Shown: positions 11,146-22,708, counted from the stretch's first letter. The stretch: DNA of 48,173 nt from Gymnopus androsaceus JB14 (GCA_009733575.1 ML769474.1:172506-220678), one strand, 5' to 3'. Notes: a model not told the origin generated them from the sequence alone. Made by a program: numbers and translations.

Positions 11146-11975
11146 TATTCCAATGCGCTACAACAATCTTTGTGAAGTTACACACGGTCTCTGTAGAAGT
11201 GCACGTATCAGAAAGATTCAGGTCCGCCCAAACATGAGCCTGAGTAGCCTTGCCAAAAGCAAGCTGTATAGTGGTAGTTTTCCTGCACAAAATCAATGAC
11301 CAAGTTGGAATACATTAATTGACATATCCAAATAATCATTTCCACAGCGATGGTCCTTGCTAGGAGCTCAAATTGGCAGGAGTGTGAGTGTCTTGGTTGG
11401 GGCGGTTTGGAGCCGATTTAGGATTTCGAATGCATTGGATTTGAGACACAGCTGCACTGTGAAAGCAAAGGAGCCTGAAAACCATGCTCCTAAGACATGA
11501 TCTGGGTAAACCATATCATTTTTAATCGAATAAATATTCATGACCCATGTTGAGTTCAAGACACTTTCCATGATTTACAATAGTAGTAAGAAGAGAGGTA
11601 AATGAAATTGTAAGTACAAATTGCTGTATCACATGCAGTGCTCTACTTAAGGGTAAAGTGTTAAGTAGCTAAGCCTTAGGTTAGGGCCTTAAGTTAAGGC
11701 TTCAAGAATTTTGGGGGATCTCTCAAGGCTTTAATAAGGGCTTAGCTTTAAGTGGCAGTGCCAAGTCAGCCAAATGGTGGCCATGAGGTTGTATGAAGAG
11801 GGAAACTTGGGTGGAGATGATGATTTTCCTATTGTGCCAGTGCCAATGGTGCCAATTGTACCATATGCCCCACAATCCTCTTCTAGCCTACTCTTTCTGT
11901 GAATCTGATCTTTTCAGTGGTCTGAAACAACAAGTGGTAAGTGCAACAATCAAGAAGGCTTATTGATGAACTTGA
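11146..11975. other. No recognisable gene; TTAAG-rich low-complexity patch
   Basis: Bases 11640-11760 carry repeated TTAAGG/CCTTAA and AAGGCTT motifs. Otherwise only short spurious frames are present. Confidence 0.4.
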
Positions 11976-11983
11976 CTATATGT

Positions 11984-12870
11984 CAAGGGGCTAAAAAGAA
12001 TTAAGCACCCAACCAGGGGTTGGTTAGTTAGTCCAGCCATCAGGCCAGAAAAAAAAAAGTTTGACACCCCTCTAAATGGGTGATTTGGGGTAGTGTGTGG
12101 CTCAGGTGACCCATCGGGATTTGATAATCACATTGTGGAACACAGCTCTAGCAAAATTTTGAGCCAAGGATCATGCAATTTGGTCAAGAACTGACTGAGT
12201 TATGGACAAAACAAGCTTTGTGCATTTGTGACAGCCCCTTGGTCACAGGTGGACCCGGGTTGATGTCTGAGCCCTTTCCGGGTTCAGAGGTCGGGTTTTT
12301 GTGTGAATTTAGCTCTGGAACATGTAGTTCTTTATGTAATCTCACCAAACTTGTTTTGCTCATAACTCAGTCAGTTCTCAACTGATTTACATCATCCTGA
12401 GCTCAAACTTTTCCTACAATTGTGCTCTACATCATGATTATCAAGAGACCCGACTAGAACCCGAGCCACATACTAAATTTTGGGGCATTTTGGGACCTCC
12501 CTAGTCCATTGCACTTACCACCAGATGTCTGATTGAGCTCCTCCCTCTTGATTCCTCTATTTCTGGTAATTTTTATGGATGACAGTCACCTTTTTGTCAC
12601 ACCAGTCACATAGTGTTAGATAGTTGTAAGTTCCAATGCTTCAGTGTGAGTGTTTTCTAAGAGGTGTCCATTCAAGATTCATAGTATATACAGTCTATAA
12701 AAGCTTGGGATAGTCTGACTGGTAGCTCTGAGGCAGAAAAATGTAATATCTAATCTTGATTTACTACATTTGGTGTGTGGGAACGCTTATGTAGTTAGTT
12801 AGTCCAACCAAAAGCCTAGTTCCAAAAAGTTCAACCTGTGGTCAACTTTTTGAAAGTTTGCAGCCCCTTG
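11984..12870 (+). mobile_element. hAT-type MITE, family with CAAGGGGCT ends, copy 1
   Basis: The left end CAAGGGGCT and right end GCAGCCCCTTG are flanked by perfect 8-bp duplications CTATATGT (11976-11983 and 12871-12878). The body matches the clean copy at 41350-41838 (GGGGTTGGTTAGTTAGTC, TTTGACACCCC, ACCACCAGATGTCTGATT and further blocks). It is enlarged by a second element at 12091-12475. An 8-bp duplication is characteristic of the hAT superfamily. Confidence 0.9.
12091..12475. mobile_element. hAT-type MITE nested in the element at 11984-12870
   Basis: The ends TAGTGTGTGGCTCAGG and CCCGAGCCACATACTA form a near-perfect 16-bp inverted repeat. The host element's other copies are continuous here (GATTTGGGGCATTTTTGGGA at 41438-41460), which proves insertion. 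Flanks are ATTTGGGG on the left and AATTTTGGGG on the right, compatible with a slightly mutated 8-bp duplication. There is no transposase. The interior has CCCGGGTT and AACCCGAG-type motifs. Confidence 0.8.
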
Positions 12871-13434
12871 CTATATGTAGTGTAATTCCTAAACTATTTT
12901 CCCTGGTGTTAAGGAACAAGCGGGCTCAGTCAGTACAACCTCAACAGAGGAGGGAATCAAGCATTGAGAATGGGGGGAAAGAACGATTAATGATAATTCA
13001 TATCTACCTAATTTATATATGGAAGCAGATAGGGGTACATGTGGTGTGCGGAGCGGCCGGACAACCGATGGCTAAGTACTTATTCAACACCTGGCAGTTT
13101 AAAATTAATTAAAAAAAGAATTTAAGGTTTAAATGGTCTTAAGCCTTCAAGATTCTGAAATCTCTGTTAGTGTAAAGTGCTGGCTGCATGGACCAAAGCA
13201 GATAAAATGCTTACAGATTTTACTCCTTTATAGCCATATTTCTTGATACTAAACCTTAGGCTGGCAGCAGGAGGGGATAGATCTCTTTAGTACCCATCAT
13301 GCATATTACGGTGTAAGTACTCGTGATCACTGCTGTTTTGTTTGTTCACTCCTTAAATTATAATTATTTCCTCTCTCTTCAATAAGTGCTTTGGTGAAGT
13401 GGTTTAGCTAGTCAAGCTAAGCCTCCATCTTATT

Positions 13435-13590
13435 TAGTGATGTGCCGGCTCGGCCTGAAAGCCATGGGCCAGGCCAAGCCGAGCCAAGCCAGGCCGTCAA
13501 AAGCCGGGCTTTGATAGACAGCCTGAGAGGGCTTTTGGCCTGGCCTCAATTTCAGAAAGCCCTAGGCCAGGGCTTTTTATGCAAAACAGG
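13435..13590 (+). mobile_element. Solitary left end of the hAT family found at 42568
   Basis: TAGTGATGTGCCGGCTCGGCC followed by repeated GGCCAGGCC/AAGCC motifs matches the left end of the hAT transposon at 42568 (TAGTGATGTGCCGGCCCGGC), including the same run into GGGCTTTTTA. No matching right end was found nearby, so this is a truncated copy. Confidence 0.65.
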
Positions 13591-15030
13591 TAGTATGAGT
13601 TTTCTTTTCAATTTTCCGGAAAAGCTTATCTTTCTATCTCATTGATTAGATATACCAAAATTTCAGTCTACTAACCTGGGCTCCATCCACAATGTGGGTA
13701 TCTCTGCTCACCCAGATTCCTTGCTCTTAGGATTGCATATCAAGAGTTTTGCTGGTTCAAAGCAGGAGCTCTGAACGCAGTAGGGTGTTGAGCTGTGTCG
13801 CTTAAGTGTTGAAGCTCTTGAAAGGTCCAAAGCTGTTGCTGGAGAGAGATGGGCATGGACTGGGTAGAGTTTGACCTCTGTTTTGGGAAGTGAAGCCAGA
13901 GATGTGTTCTCAGGTTCCGCAGTGACGCCAGCCATGGTGCGCAACAATCTAAAAAGCCAACGTAAGAAATTTGAAAGTTCCTTTGAGAATTGGAAACTTA
14001 CCAATAACAAGCTGTGGGTCTATTGGTTCAAGTAGTGCAGATTAAACAACACTAAGCAACCAGAACACAGGGGGTTTGGCTATCAATTTAAATAGTGAGG
14101 GTGTGCTGTCAAAGGTTCTGCAAAGAAAATACTCTCTTTGTCTCTTGAAAGTGACTGGTGTTTTCTCACAGTGATGCTGGTAGACAATCAAAGGATAGGA
14201 TCTCCTTTTCTAATCAATCTATACAGATTCGGGGCAATGATAGGGGCAACAATATAACAATGACAACAAAAAGAACCACCAACAATATGGCTTGGTTGAA
14301 CAAAGTGATTCCCAACAGTAGGGCAAAACCACCCAGGACAGCAGACAGTTTGCTTCCTGTACACCTGAGCTCAGTTGCAACAGATGTTTGTTTCTCAGTG
14401 GTTACACTAGACTCCTTGAAACTAAGACAACAATTTGAGTTGGTTTAAGTCAGGGTTTTCACAGTTGTTAGGATTATAAGTCTCTAATGCTGGGTGCAAT
14501 AAACAACTCTCTTCCATACCACATGAAGTATTACTTTGGTTCACAAGGGAGTGGTATCTTTCCTGTCTCAGCTGCAGCTATGTCAACAAGGATTCACACT
14601 GGCAAAAAATGAGGTCCAAAGGTAACTTGTTTTGCAAAGGAAATATAGCTAGGCTTTTATACTACTCTTGGCCAAACACCGGTTAAATAACAAAGTACTT
14701 TGAGAATCCAGAGAAATGGTACAACTTGTTTCAGAAAAGGAGAAATTATCATAAAATAGTCCATATATGCATATATCTGGAACCCCAATGTCTGTTTGTC
14801 TGCTTCATATGGGTATTACACCCTATTTCTGTCTGGGTTATGCACCTTTGGTCCTTTCCTGGGTGACGCATACTGCTATGTAGCTGACACATGCCTGGCA
14901 CTGTGCTCACTAATCCCATCATAGTTTTGTTTCTCGTCATAGCTTATTGCCTTCTTCTTTCCTTCCTCTCTATTGATATTCTCCATCCTCGTAGCTTCCT
15001 AACCATATCCATATTTCTATATTCCTGGAG
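13591..15030. other. 1.4 kb without a recognised gene
   Basis: A minus-strand frame of 76 codons (13935-13708, start ATGGCTGGCGTC) and a plus-strand frame (14158-14448) are open but have no recognisable domain. A TTACC at 13999-14003 could be a minus-strand splice donor (GTAAGTTTCC), so a small spliced gene is possible but unsupported. Confidence 0.35.
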
Positions 15031-15035
15031 TATAT

Positions 15036-16376
15036 TTGTGCAGGAAAACACCAACTAATGTATGGTGTTGTTCTCCCAGCTCAAATCTCTGTCTATTACG
15101 CATTGTTTTTTCCATTTCTCAGCAGACATGTATGCCTTCCAATCCTGGTACACGACACTTCGAGGGCCTACATATGCTCTCTTGGCTTTGTCAATCCTTC
15201 TGCTCTTGTTTTGTTCTTTTCAGCATACGTGATTATTTGTTGTTCAGCGCCAAACAGATTATTAGCGCTTCCTATTAGCGCTTCCTTGGTATCAAGCCTC
15301 AAAGTACTCCTTCAGCTATCATGACAATCTTGACATCAGCCCACTTGAATTGGTTCTGTCCTGTTTCGCGAAGTCCATATCCTTTCCATAATTCCCTGAG
15401 TTACTTATCTTCCAAGTGTATCCTTTTGAGCTCGAGTCTATGTGGGCAAGGTGCCTCTTTTACATGAGTGCTGGCGTTGACATGCCAGTGAGACTCCGCT
15501 ACCGGACTACAGATTCCTACAAACTACTTAGAGCTGATATCCAATTTAATGCCGTGGCTCTGTTGGTCCAAGTACTTCCACACTTATTAGACTCGTTACA
15601 GCTATCAGCTTGGGCTCACTATAGCTCTCTTATACCATCTCTAGAAGCGAACTTGTCAAGAATTGCGTTCTCGAGGTCTTGCCAAAAAATTGGTGTATTA
15701 TCTCCCCCAACCTCAAAGTCCTGACCATCCTCGGTCACTTCTAGAAGTCTTGGTTTGATGTCTGTAGACTGGTATCCCATCAATTTATTCACTTCGCTTT
15801 TGCGGGGACTTCTACCATTCCATGCCAGTCTATACTGCCGTTATTGATCATTGCCATGTGGTTCATCAGTTTCTCCGATCATATTCAGTGTTTTGATGCT
15901 CAAATTTTGATTGGGCATTCCAATCTGATCAAAGAGAGCTGGTGAACAACATTTGAGTTGGTCACATCATGCAGAGTATCTATCTCCCTGTGTATACACT
16001 CTGTAAACACTGTTTCAACACAATCGTCATATATAATCTGCGTTTGCTTGTAGGACTTGGACCCTTCCGATACTATATGCCATTAATTACTTTCAGAATC
16101 ATCCCTCTCTGGAAGAGGATTGGTCCACTGTATGTGACCCCACTTCCAAATGCTTTTGAAAGCATTCATCAACAATTGTGCCCCATTTATCTCTTATCTC
16201 CCCTACCCAGGGTTAGAGAACCTTACCTTCATTGATACTCACCTCACAAACACAGCCCAGAACTCACAAGAGCCTATTCACGCCAATGAAACTAACTCTC
16301 TTTATCTACAGACTGCGCTCATAATCCCTAGATTCCATTCGCTAACATTGGATATTGGCACGCAGTTCTTCTAAGA
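15036..16376 (+). pseudogene. Weak remains of a leucine-rich-repeat-like gene
   Basis: Short open frames in different phases give leucine-spaced segments: ALLVQVLPHLLDSLQLSAW and SLIPSLEANLSRIAF (around 15540-15665), PGLENLTFIDTHLTN (around 16205-16250) and PRFHSLTLDIGTQFF (around 16330-16374). The spacing resembles leucine-rich repeats of fungal F-box proteins, usually substrate adaptors for ubiquitin ligases. No F-box is visible and at least three frame changes are needed. The call is tentative. Confidence 0.25.
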
Positions 16377-17156
16377 TGCATCAGTTATAGATAAGGTTTG
16401 GTATTGATAGAGTAGTGTGAGTTACTAGTAGCAAGCTAGCAGTACCAGGTCAGCTCTCCAGGTGGACTGTCCAGTTTTGAAATTGGAGGAATTGGAAGGT
16501 GGCTATAAGCCTAGGCCTTTGGAGCCTCATATTGAGAAAATTGGAATGAGGGCTATGAGGCCTGTTATGTTATGGAAGAACTCATATTGCAAGGCTGAGG
16601 CCAATAGAGCTTTTGGCATTCGCGTTCGAGTGGAGGTGGGCATTCCTGCTGAAAAAAACGGCGGGCGTCTAATGTTTTCCCACCGCCAAAGCCATGTTCT
16701 CACTCAAAGCTTCGCCAGTACTACATGATATCTTGTTCACCTCTTCAAAAAATAACAATTTTTTATACTCAAAAGTCATCTAACATTCAGTTATTGAAAA
16801 TGTTCAAAGTGGAATATTTAAATATAGGATATTTCGAGCTCTAAGGGCCACTTCTGGGCATGATATGCTAGTATCTTCAAGATTAGACAAAAATTTAGTA
16901 CTTCAGCTTGACCATTGGGGAGAACAGCATCTGCTAAAATAAATGTACAATTCAGTTTTGAGATAAATGACTTGTTGGGAAAGTAGTTCATTACATTGTT
17001 TGATAGCTTGAAGTTTTCAGCCAAATTTAAGCGCCCACGCTGATCTTCCTTCTGTCCATCCAGTCTGCGGTCGATCCATTCACTCTTTCGTGTCTGGGAC
17101 ACAAAGAGTGGTTGAAATTACATTTATTCACTTCTGTTCTACTCTTTCCACATAAC
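16377..17156. other. No recognisable gene
   Basis: One 88-codon plus-strand frame (16462-16728) reads as ordinary-looking sequence (PRPLEPHIEKIGMRAMRP), but I cannot assign it or link it to other exons. Confidence 0.35.
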
Positions 17157-17368
17157 ATGCCACCTTTAAAGTCCTCTATTCAATCCCAACTAGCCAATCT
17201 CCAGAAGAATTCCACTGATGAGAATTCAGATGTTCAGACATTCTCGGACATGACAAACTTGGATGATAACTTGCATAGGACTACCAGGAGCCGAGTGACA
17301 GTTCTTGAGCTGCAGAATTCGGTTGCAGAGAAAGATAGAGAGATCACAGAATTGAAGGAGCAGATGGT

Positions 17369-17773
17369 CATCAGAAAAAACTGTTTTGGGCCTAGGAGGA
17401 TCTAAGGTCACCTAGTCCTCTTAGGAAACCTGAGGCATCCTAGTTGGCCCAGGAAAAAGGGTAAAACTTTGGACACCTCAGGTATCCTAGTCATCCTAGG
17501 TGTCTTGGGAGATCCTGAGATGTCCTGGGGTATCCTGGGGCATGCTGGGGCATCCTGAGGCATCCTAGGATAAAATTTCCATCCCAGGATGCCTCAGGAT
17601 GCCCCAGGATGCCCCAGGACATCCCAGGATCTCCCAGGACACCTAGGATGACTAGGATACCTGAGGTGTCCAAAGTTTTACCCTTTTTCCTGGGCCAACT
17701 AGGATGCCTCAGGCTGCCTAAGAGGACTAGGTGACCTTAGATCCTCCTGGGCCCAAAACAGTTTTTGCTGATG
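17369..17773. mobile_element. ~405-bp palindromic element (CATCAG ends), copy in coiled-coil gene
   Basis: The element is nearly a perfect long hairpin: CATCAGAAAAAACTGTTTTG ... AAAACAGTTTTTGCTGATG, with arms of AGGATGCCTC / GAGGCATCCT and CCCAGGAC / GTCCTGGG repeats. It is flanked by GT on both sides (17367-17368 and 17774-17775). Removing it plus one GT restores the reading frame of the host (CAG ATG GTA CAG). No protein is encoded. Related copies lie at 26864, 42417 and 47544. Confidence 0.9.
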
Positions 17774-18491
17774 GTACAGCAGCAGGAGCTCAGTCAGGTT
17801 CAGGCAGCCAAGATCACATCCCTTCACAACAAAACTTCCAACCTCCATACCCATATTGATGAACTAGATGCCAAAATTCTTGCTCTACAAGAGGCTGTGG
17901 CAAAACATCAGGCCAGTCATGGGGAGACACTCAATGAGTTGCGCGTACTTGAAACAGAGCTTACCAAGTTGAAAAAATGTGTTAAATGACTCAAACACGA
18001 TGCCAGGATGTGTAAAGATATGCAGAACATCAATCTCACAACTCTCCATGACATTCATTTTGAATCTGAGCATGCTTTCATGTAGGGTTTTAAGGTCCAA
18101 TTCAATGAACTGCAAATAAACTGTGAATTGCATTGGATTGCACTGGAAAATGCACTGCTGAAGGCTACACTGATACACAGTTTGAATCAGTGCCAGTTCA
18201 TGGTCCATTCAATTTTTGAAAATTACTTAAACTGCCTTGCATCAGTTTAAATCTGTGCAAATTAATACTAATACAAACAGAGCTTTAAGCACTCTTATCA
18301 CACTGAAATTACATTTCCAATAGTATATACATGATAAACAGGAGATTTACCAGCTGGGTTGGCATTATTATGCTGAGATACTCTATCTTTAGATGTAAGA
18401 ATGACCAGTTCAAGCCAGTTCAAATTGTGAATTGCATTGAACTGCACTGAAAACTGCACTGCTAAAGATTGCACTGATGGACCATTTAGAC

Positions 18492-19217
18492 TAGAGATGG
18501 GCACGAATAGCGAATATTCATGAGTATTCATGAATATTTAGCCATTCGTTACTCGCGAATAATGAGTCACGAGTGACGAATATATTCGTTACACGAGTAC
18601 TTACTCGAGTATAAATAGCCACTTTGATGTCACAAATATTCGTGGTACTTTATTCATGAATATTCGCGAATATTCGCCAATGTCACGTGCTCGTTAGCAC
18701 GAGCATGTGAGGTATTCATTACTTAAGCAAAAATTCAATATATAACTTAATTCGGCTATGTTTGAATATGTATATAATGTTATTGACATGTAACTGTAAT
18801 AAAATCTGTGTGGCTTAGTGGTTATGGGCGCCGACTCTGGATTAAGGTCAGGCCTTCCTGTGATAGCTGACCAGCAGAGTTCAATTCTCAGTACCGCCAC
18901 AATTTTGTGTCATGTAATAGTACTCGGAAATGTATACAGACTGTATTTATATTATTATTAAACACTAATATAGTACTTCAACATTATTACTTACATGTTC
19001 GAGCCTATATTTACTTTATTTGTAATGTTGTTAATTAATCACAAGTATACTCGAGTATTTGTCCTAAAATACTCGTTATTCACGAATATCTATTCGCGAA
19101 TATATGTCTGTACAAATATTCGAGTATATACTCGAGTATAAATAGTGGATTTGAGGTGACAAATATTCGTACCACGAATAACGAATATACTCGAGTATGT
19201 ATTCGTGCCCACCTCTA
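18492..19217. mobile_element. 726-bp hAT-type MITE nested in 18083-19336
   Basis: The ends TAGAGATGGGCACGAATA and TATTCGTGCCCACCTCTA are inverse with one difference and are flanked by perfect 8-bp ATTTAGAC duplications (18484-18491 and 19218-19225). The interior near both ends is packed with ACGAATAT, ATATTCGT and ACTCGAGT motifs. No transposase. It carries a tRNA-like segment at about 18810-18900. Confidence 0.92.
18810..18900 (+). ncRNA. tRNA-Leu-like sequence (pol III A and B box) inside a MITE
   Basis: TGGCTTAGTGG matches the pol III A-box pattern exactly, and GAGTTCAATTC is a one-base-off B box. Between them, GGATTAAGG matches the anticodon loop of tRNA-Leu(AAG). Flanking TGTGGC and GCCACA can pair. 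The T-arm and anticodon stems have mismatches, so this is not a working tRNA. It looks like a captured or SINE-derived tRNA fragment. Confidence 0.55.
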
Positions 19218-19428
19218 ATTTAGACCAGTGCCAGTTTACAGTTCATCCAGGTTTCAAAAAATCTTGCACTGGTGCAATTCATGATTCATGAAAAATTTAG
19301 CAAATAAACTGAATTGAATTGGACCTTAAAACCCTACTTTCATGCTTCTCCAATCGGAAAACTCTATACTTGCCTCTTCACTTGCCAATGTCAATGATTC
19401 ACTTTCTGCTCAATCAACCTGCCATTAA

Positions 19429-19992
19429 TTTTGGTCTGAATTACATCTGTTTTGGCCAGCTCCCATGCCCGCGCGCAGCCCCTCCAATTTAGGAAGGGGT
19501 GCATTGTATCCCATTTGGGAAGGGGTGGGAAAGTCATGGGGCTTACCTTGGTGCTAGGGATTTATCCATAGCTGCCCTTTATTAAGGGTGCATCACAATA
19601 TCTCTGTGGGCAATGGTCACTGTGGTTGTATTCCTGCTGATGTGTTTGAAACTTGTGGTTGTATCCCAAGTTCAAGCAGTCAGGATAACAACTAAGGCTG
19701 CTTCCTTGGGGTGGCATGTGGGGAAAATTTTCCTGAGTGGGAGGCCTTCAGATAGTGAAATTGTGAATGCTTGAGGGGTTCATGTCCTTGGTGGTGGTAT
19801 TGAGGTTACTGAGGATGGAGACTATGATATTGAGTTTGAATATGATGCAGATAGTCTTCTGATCAAGCATCTAGATAGTCTTACAATATCACAGGAAAAT
19901 GCAGAATAATATAGGAACTGTAGAGTAGTATGTAGAGTACTATGTAAATTTTATCTTCTTCAACTTAAAAAATGACTAGGGTGAAATAAGGT
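19429..19992. other. No recognisable gene
   Basis: The short repeat GGAAGGGGTG occurs twice (19491-19530). A Gly/Asp-rich frame near 19790-19890 (GVHVLGGGIEVTEDG) is too short to call. Confidence 0.3.
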
Positions 19993-20276
19993 GGGCAGCT
20001 GCCCTAAGTACCAACTTAGATGGGCAGCTGCCCACAGTAATCAGTAATGTGGGCAGCTGCTTATGTGTGTTGGTATATTTTCACATAAATCTTAAAAATG
20101 ATTAGGATGAAGGTGGGCAGCTGCCCCAAATACCTGGTACTTGGGGCAGCTGCCCACAGTAATCAGTAATGTGGCCAGCTGCCCATGTACATAGCCCATG
20201 TTGGTATATTTTCATATAAATACCTGTCTTATATAAATACTTATAGTGTAGCACTAACTAAGGTGGGCAGCTGCCC
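19993..20276. repeat. Cluster of GGGCAGCTGCCC palindromes in a ~125-bp tandem duplication
   Basis: Seven occurrences of the 12-bp palindrome GGGCAGCTGCCC or one- to three-base variants lie within 285 bp. They are arranged as two diverged copies of a longer unit that also includes CAGTAATCAGTAATGTG and TTGGTATATTTTCA. CAGCTG is an E-box core bound by bHLH factors, but regulatory function is only a possibility. A hairpin-forming repeat is equally likely. Confidence 0.75.
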
Positions 20277-22364
20277 ACAGCAATAATTCATGTATGATTG
20301 TATCCTTTTGTTGATATATATATTACAAGTAACAGTGTGGGGTTGCTGTTGATCATGTAAATCCACTAAGGTTTTGGGTTATGTTATTGTGGCCATATTC
20401 ATTGTTGGTGTTGTGTATGTGAAAGCTCACCTTCAGGATTCACAAAAGTTGTCGAGGGGATCTGGATGTAAGATTTCAATAGGGGCTGCAACGCTCAATT
20501 CAAGTACTTTATGCTGGATTTAAACCAATATATCAAGGAAACTGGATGTAATTTGGATTGCTGTTGCGAAATCAATGCAGTTTTACTTTTTTGGTTTGAA
20601 ATCAGTCAAAGTCCAAATTAATTCCAAAAAAAACGATTCTAATTGATACCAAAATCTCATTACCAGATTCATTCCAAACCAGAGCCGTGAACATGTATTA
20701 TAGAGTGAGTGACTTGAGTGACATACGATGTGTGAATAAGTAATAGGAGGCATTACAGTTGCACTCTCATCTGGCCTCTTTTTCTGATGAAGTATACTGT
20801 CATACCTACAGAAGGAAACCCAGAAGCTAAAAATTCAAAGAAATTAATATATTCAGGGCAATTCTGCATGGTTTTTCTTGATTTCTTTTTTTTCTATAGC
20901 TCATATAATATGCAAGGATTATGATCTGATTTTATCAAACTTTTTGAGGGCCTTCAAAAGTCATCATAAATTGATTTTTTTTTTGCTGTCAAAAACTGCC
21001 CAAAACCCAGAAGCAAAAGTTTGAGTTAATTGGACTGCTACACAGGTGCATCCCTTCGGGATTGTTTGCAGCATGACTTAGCATGCTCATAGAGTAGGCT
21101 GAATGTGTTGCATGCCCAAAAATACCACATACTTCATGATATAACTCAAAATATTTTAACAAGCAGAAAAATTGCTTTTTTGGCATAGTGTTCATATATG
21201 ATCATATATATGAACAATTTTATATATGCAAGCTATTGTAGTAATGTCCATAAACCCTCCTAGATGTCATATAAAAATAACTGCATCCTAAAATGTATTC
21301 TATATGGCTCAAATATCTAATTTTTCGCTTCTGGGTATTTTTTGCTTCTAGGTTTATGTCTGTATGATAATAAGTGTGAGTAAAAGTCCCTATTTCACTG
21401 TCGAATTTACCTCATGCAATCCATAGTTAATGTCTGCAATTTATTGGTGTTTGCATATTGTCTTGCTGCGTGGATCTAGTAATTTTATCTTGATGTCTCG
21501 TCAATCGTGATGTCTCTTTGGGCTTTCAAAGTAAGAATTCCACAAGTATGCTTTTGCAGCAGCATCTTGGTGGTACTCATATGTTCCTGATCTCATTGGA
21601 TCTGTTCTTTGATACTATTACTAGAAAGTAGCAGGAATCTGGGAACATGTGTATCTTACATGTGTTGCAGTTGAGTGAAAGCAACCTGCAATATGACCAT
21701 GACAGCTGTAATGATACTGGGCAGTGGGGAATTGGATCATGACACATGTACCTGGGTCCTGCAGTGTAATCACTTAGCATAAATCAACTGACATACCATT
21801 TATACATGTATAGGCATCCTTCACAGCCCAGAATTCAAAGTAAAGAAAAGTGTCTCCAAAAATGACCTGTCATGGTTCAGACTTGAGCAGAGTTATATAC
21901 CCTGACACCTGTGACTATACTACAATCTAGCCATGACCATTGAGCCTCTCCGAAACAGCCGTACAATACATTCACAGACGCAGACTGGCACTCTGTACTA
22001 TAGCACCATACGGAATTTATAGTACTTAGTTATATATGGTCGTAACTGTATATTCAGCATACATCAGCCAAACCTGTATGCTGCCAGAGCAGCCAGAGCA
22101 TTGAATTTTTTTTTTTTTTTTAAAAAAATTTTTTGGTGGAGCATTGACAGCTTGGGTCAAGACAAAATTGTCACTCTCCCTTGCCTGCTAGTGGATGCCA
22201 GGGATTTAAACCTGGTCATAGATGACTCTTGTAGTGCACCTTTTCAGGTTAGCATGTCATCTGGCTCAATTGGATCACCGCAAGGAAATGCATTTATGCA
22301 TGGAGTGTGGGACTTGCATGGTCAGATTCTTCCTCCTCCTCCCTCTGAGCCCAGGACACAGATA
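20277..22364. other. 2.1 kb AT-rich sequence, no recognisable gene
   Basis: Only frames of 60-70 codons occur. A run of T then A (22107-22135) forms an AT hairpin. I see no splice-linked coding signal. Confidence 0.4.
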
Positions 22365-22534
22365 TTGTATACAAATTACATTACAATTGTAAATAGTATC
22401 AATGTCTACAAATTTATTACAACTGTAGGTTCCATCAATACTATCAATACTAATACTATATATATACAGTTGGGTGTGCAAACTTCGGGCGGGCACTCTA
22501 AAGCCTTGTTTGCACTTATTCCGAGAGGCCATAG

Positions 22535-22558
22535 CCCCTAACCCCTAACCCCTAACCC
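22535..22558 (-). repeat. Interstitial telomere-like repeat
   Basis: CCCCTAA is repeated three times and followed by CCC, the reverse of TTAGGGG, a telomere-type repeat. It is short and internal, 150 bp before the LINE and directly before a hairpin. Confidence 0.6.
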
Positions 22559-22569
22559 AGCATGTTTGG

Positions 22570-22643
22570 CAATGCCGGACTAGCTCTCTAATGTTGGGGT
22601 TCACCCTTCAGGCAAACCCCAACAAGAGCTAGCCATGGCATTG
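22570..22643. repeat. 74-bp imperfect hairpin followed by A-rich tract
   Basis: CAATGCCGGACTAGCTCT and AGAGCTAGCCATGGCATTG pair, as do GTTGGGGTT and AACCCCAAC closer to the loop. An A-rich stretch follows (22648-22670). This could be a tiny MITE or the tail of a short retroposon. Confidence 0.6.
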
Positions 22644-22708
22644 CATAGAAAGAAAAAAAAATAAAAAACAATCAATTGTATACACTGGTGTTTCAAACAC
22701 TCATTGCC

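Larger units (their letters stand above)
18083..19336. mobile_element. hAT-type MITE with TAGGGTTTTAAGG ends
   Basis: The ends TAGGGTTTTAAGGTCCAATT and AATTGGACCTTAAAACCCTA are perfect inverses, flanked by perfect 8-bp duplications CTTTCATG (18075-18082 and 19337-19344). The interior carries two diverged direct copies of a ~100-bp unit (GTGAATTGCATTG, TGCACTGCT, CAGTGCCAGTT). It contains a second element at 18492-19217. Without it the core is about 520 bp. Confidence 0.92.
17157..19428 (+). pseudogene. Coiled-coil protein gene split by three nested transposon insertions
   Basis: With the inserted elements removed, one frame runs from ATG 17157 to TAA 19428. It reads MPPLKSSIQSQLANLQKN, then a heptad-rich segment (VTVLELQNSVAEKDREITEL), continues after the element at 17369-17773 as MVQQQELSQVQAAKITSL and HIDELDAKILALQEAVAKH, and resumes after the element at 18083-19336 as LLQSENSILASSLANVNDS. 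A TGA at 17987-17989 is the only other stop, in a position where CGA (Arg) would continue the coiled coil. The family is unknown. A coiled coil of this kind could belong to a structural protein or a retroelement-type ORF1. The insertions and stop make it a pseudogene. Confidence 0.65.

Noticed and set aside
18810..18900. Functional tRNA-Leu gene
   Set aside because: Anticodon and T stems have mismatches and the acceptor arm does not fit the Leu layout. It is better called tRNA-like.
22101..22541. 146-codon plus-strand frame beginning in a T run
   Set aside because: The N-terminus is translated poly-T and the rest crosses an inverted repeat and AT-rich simple sequence, with no family match.
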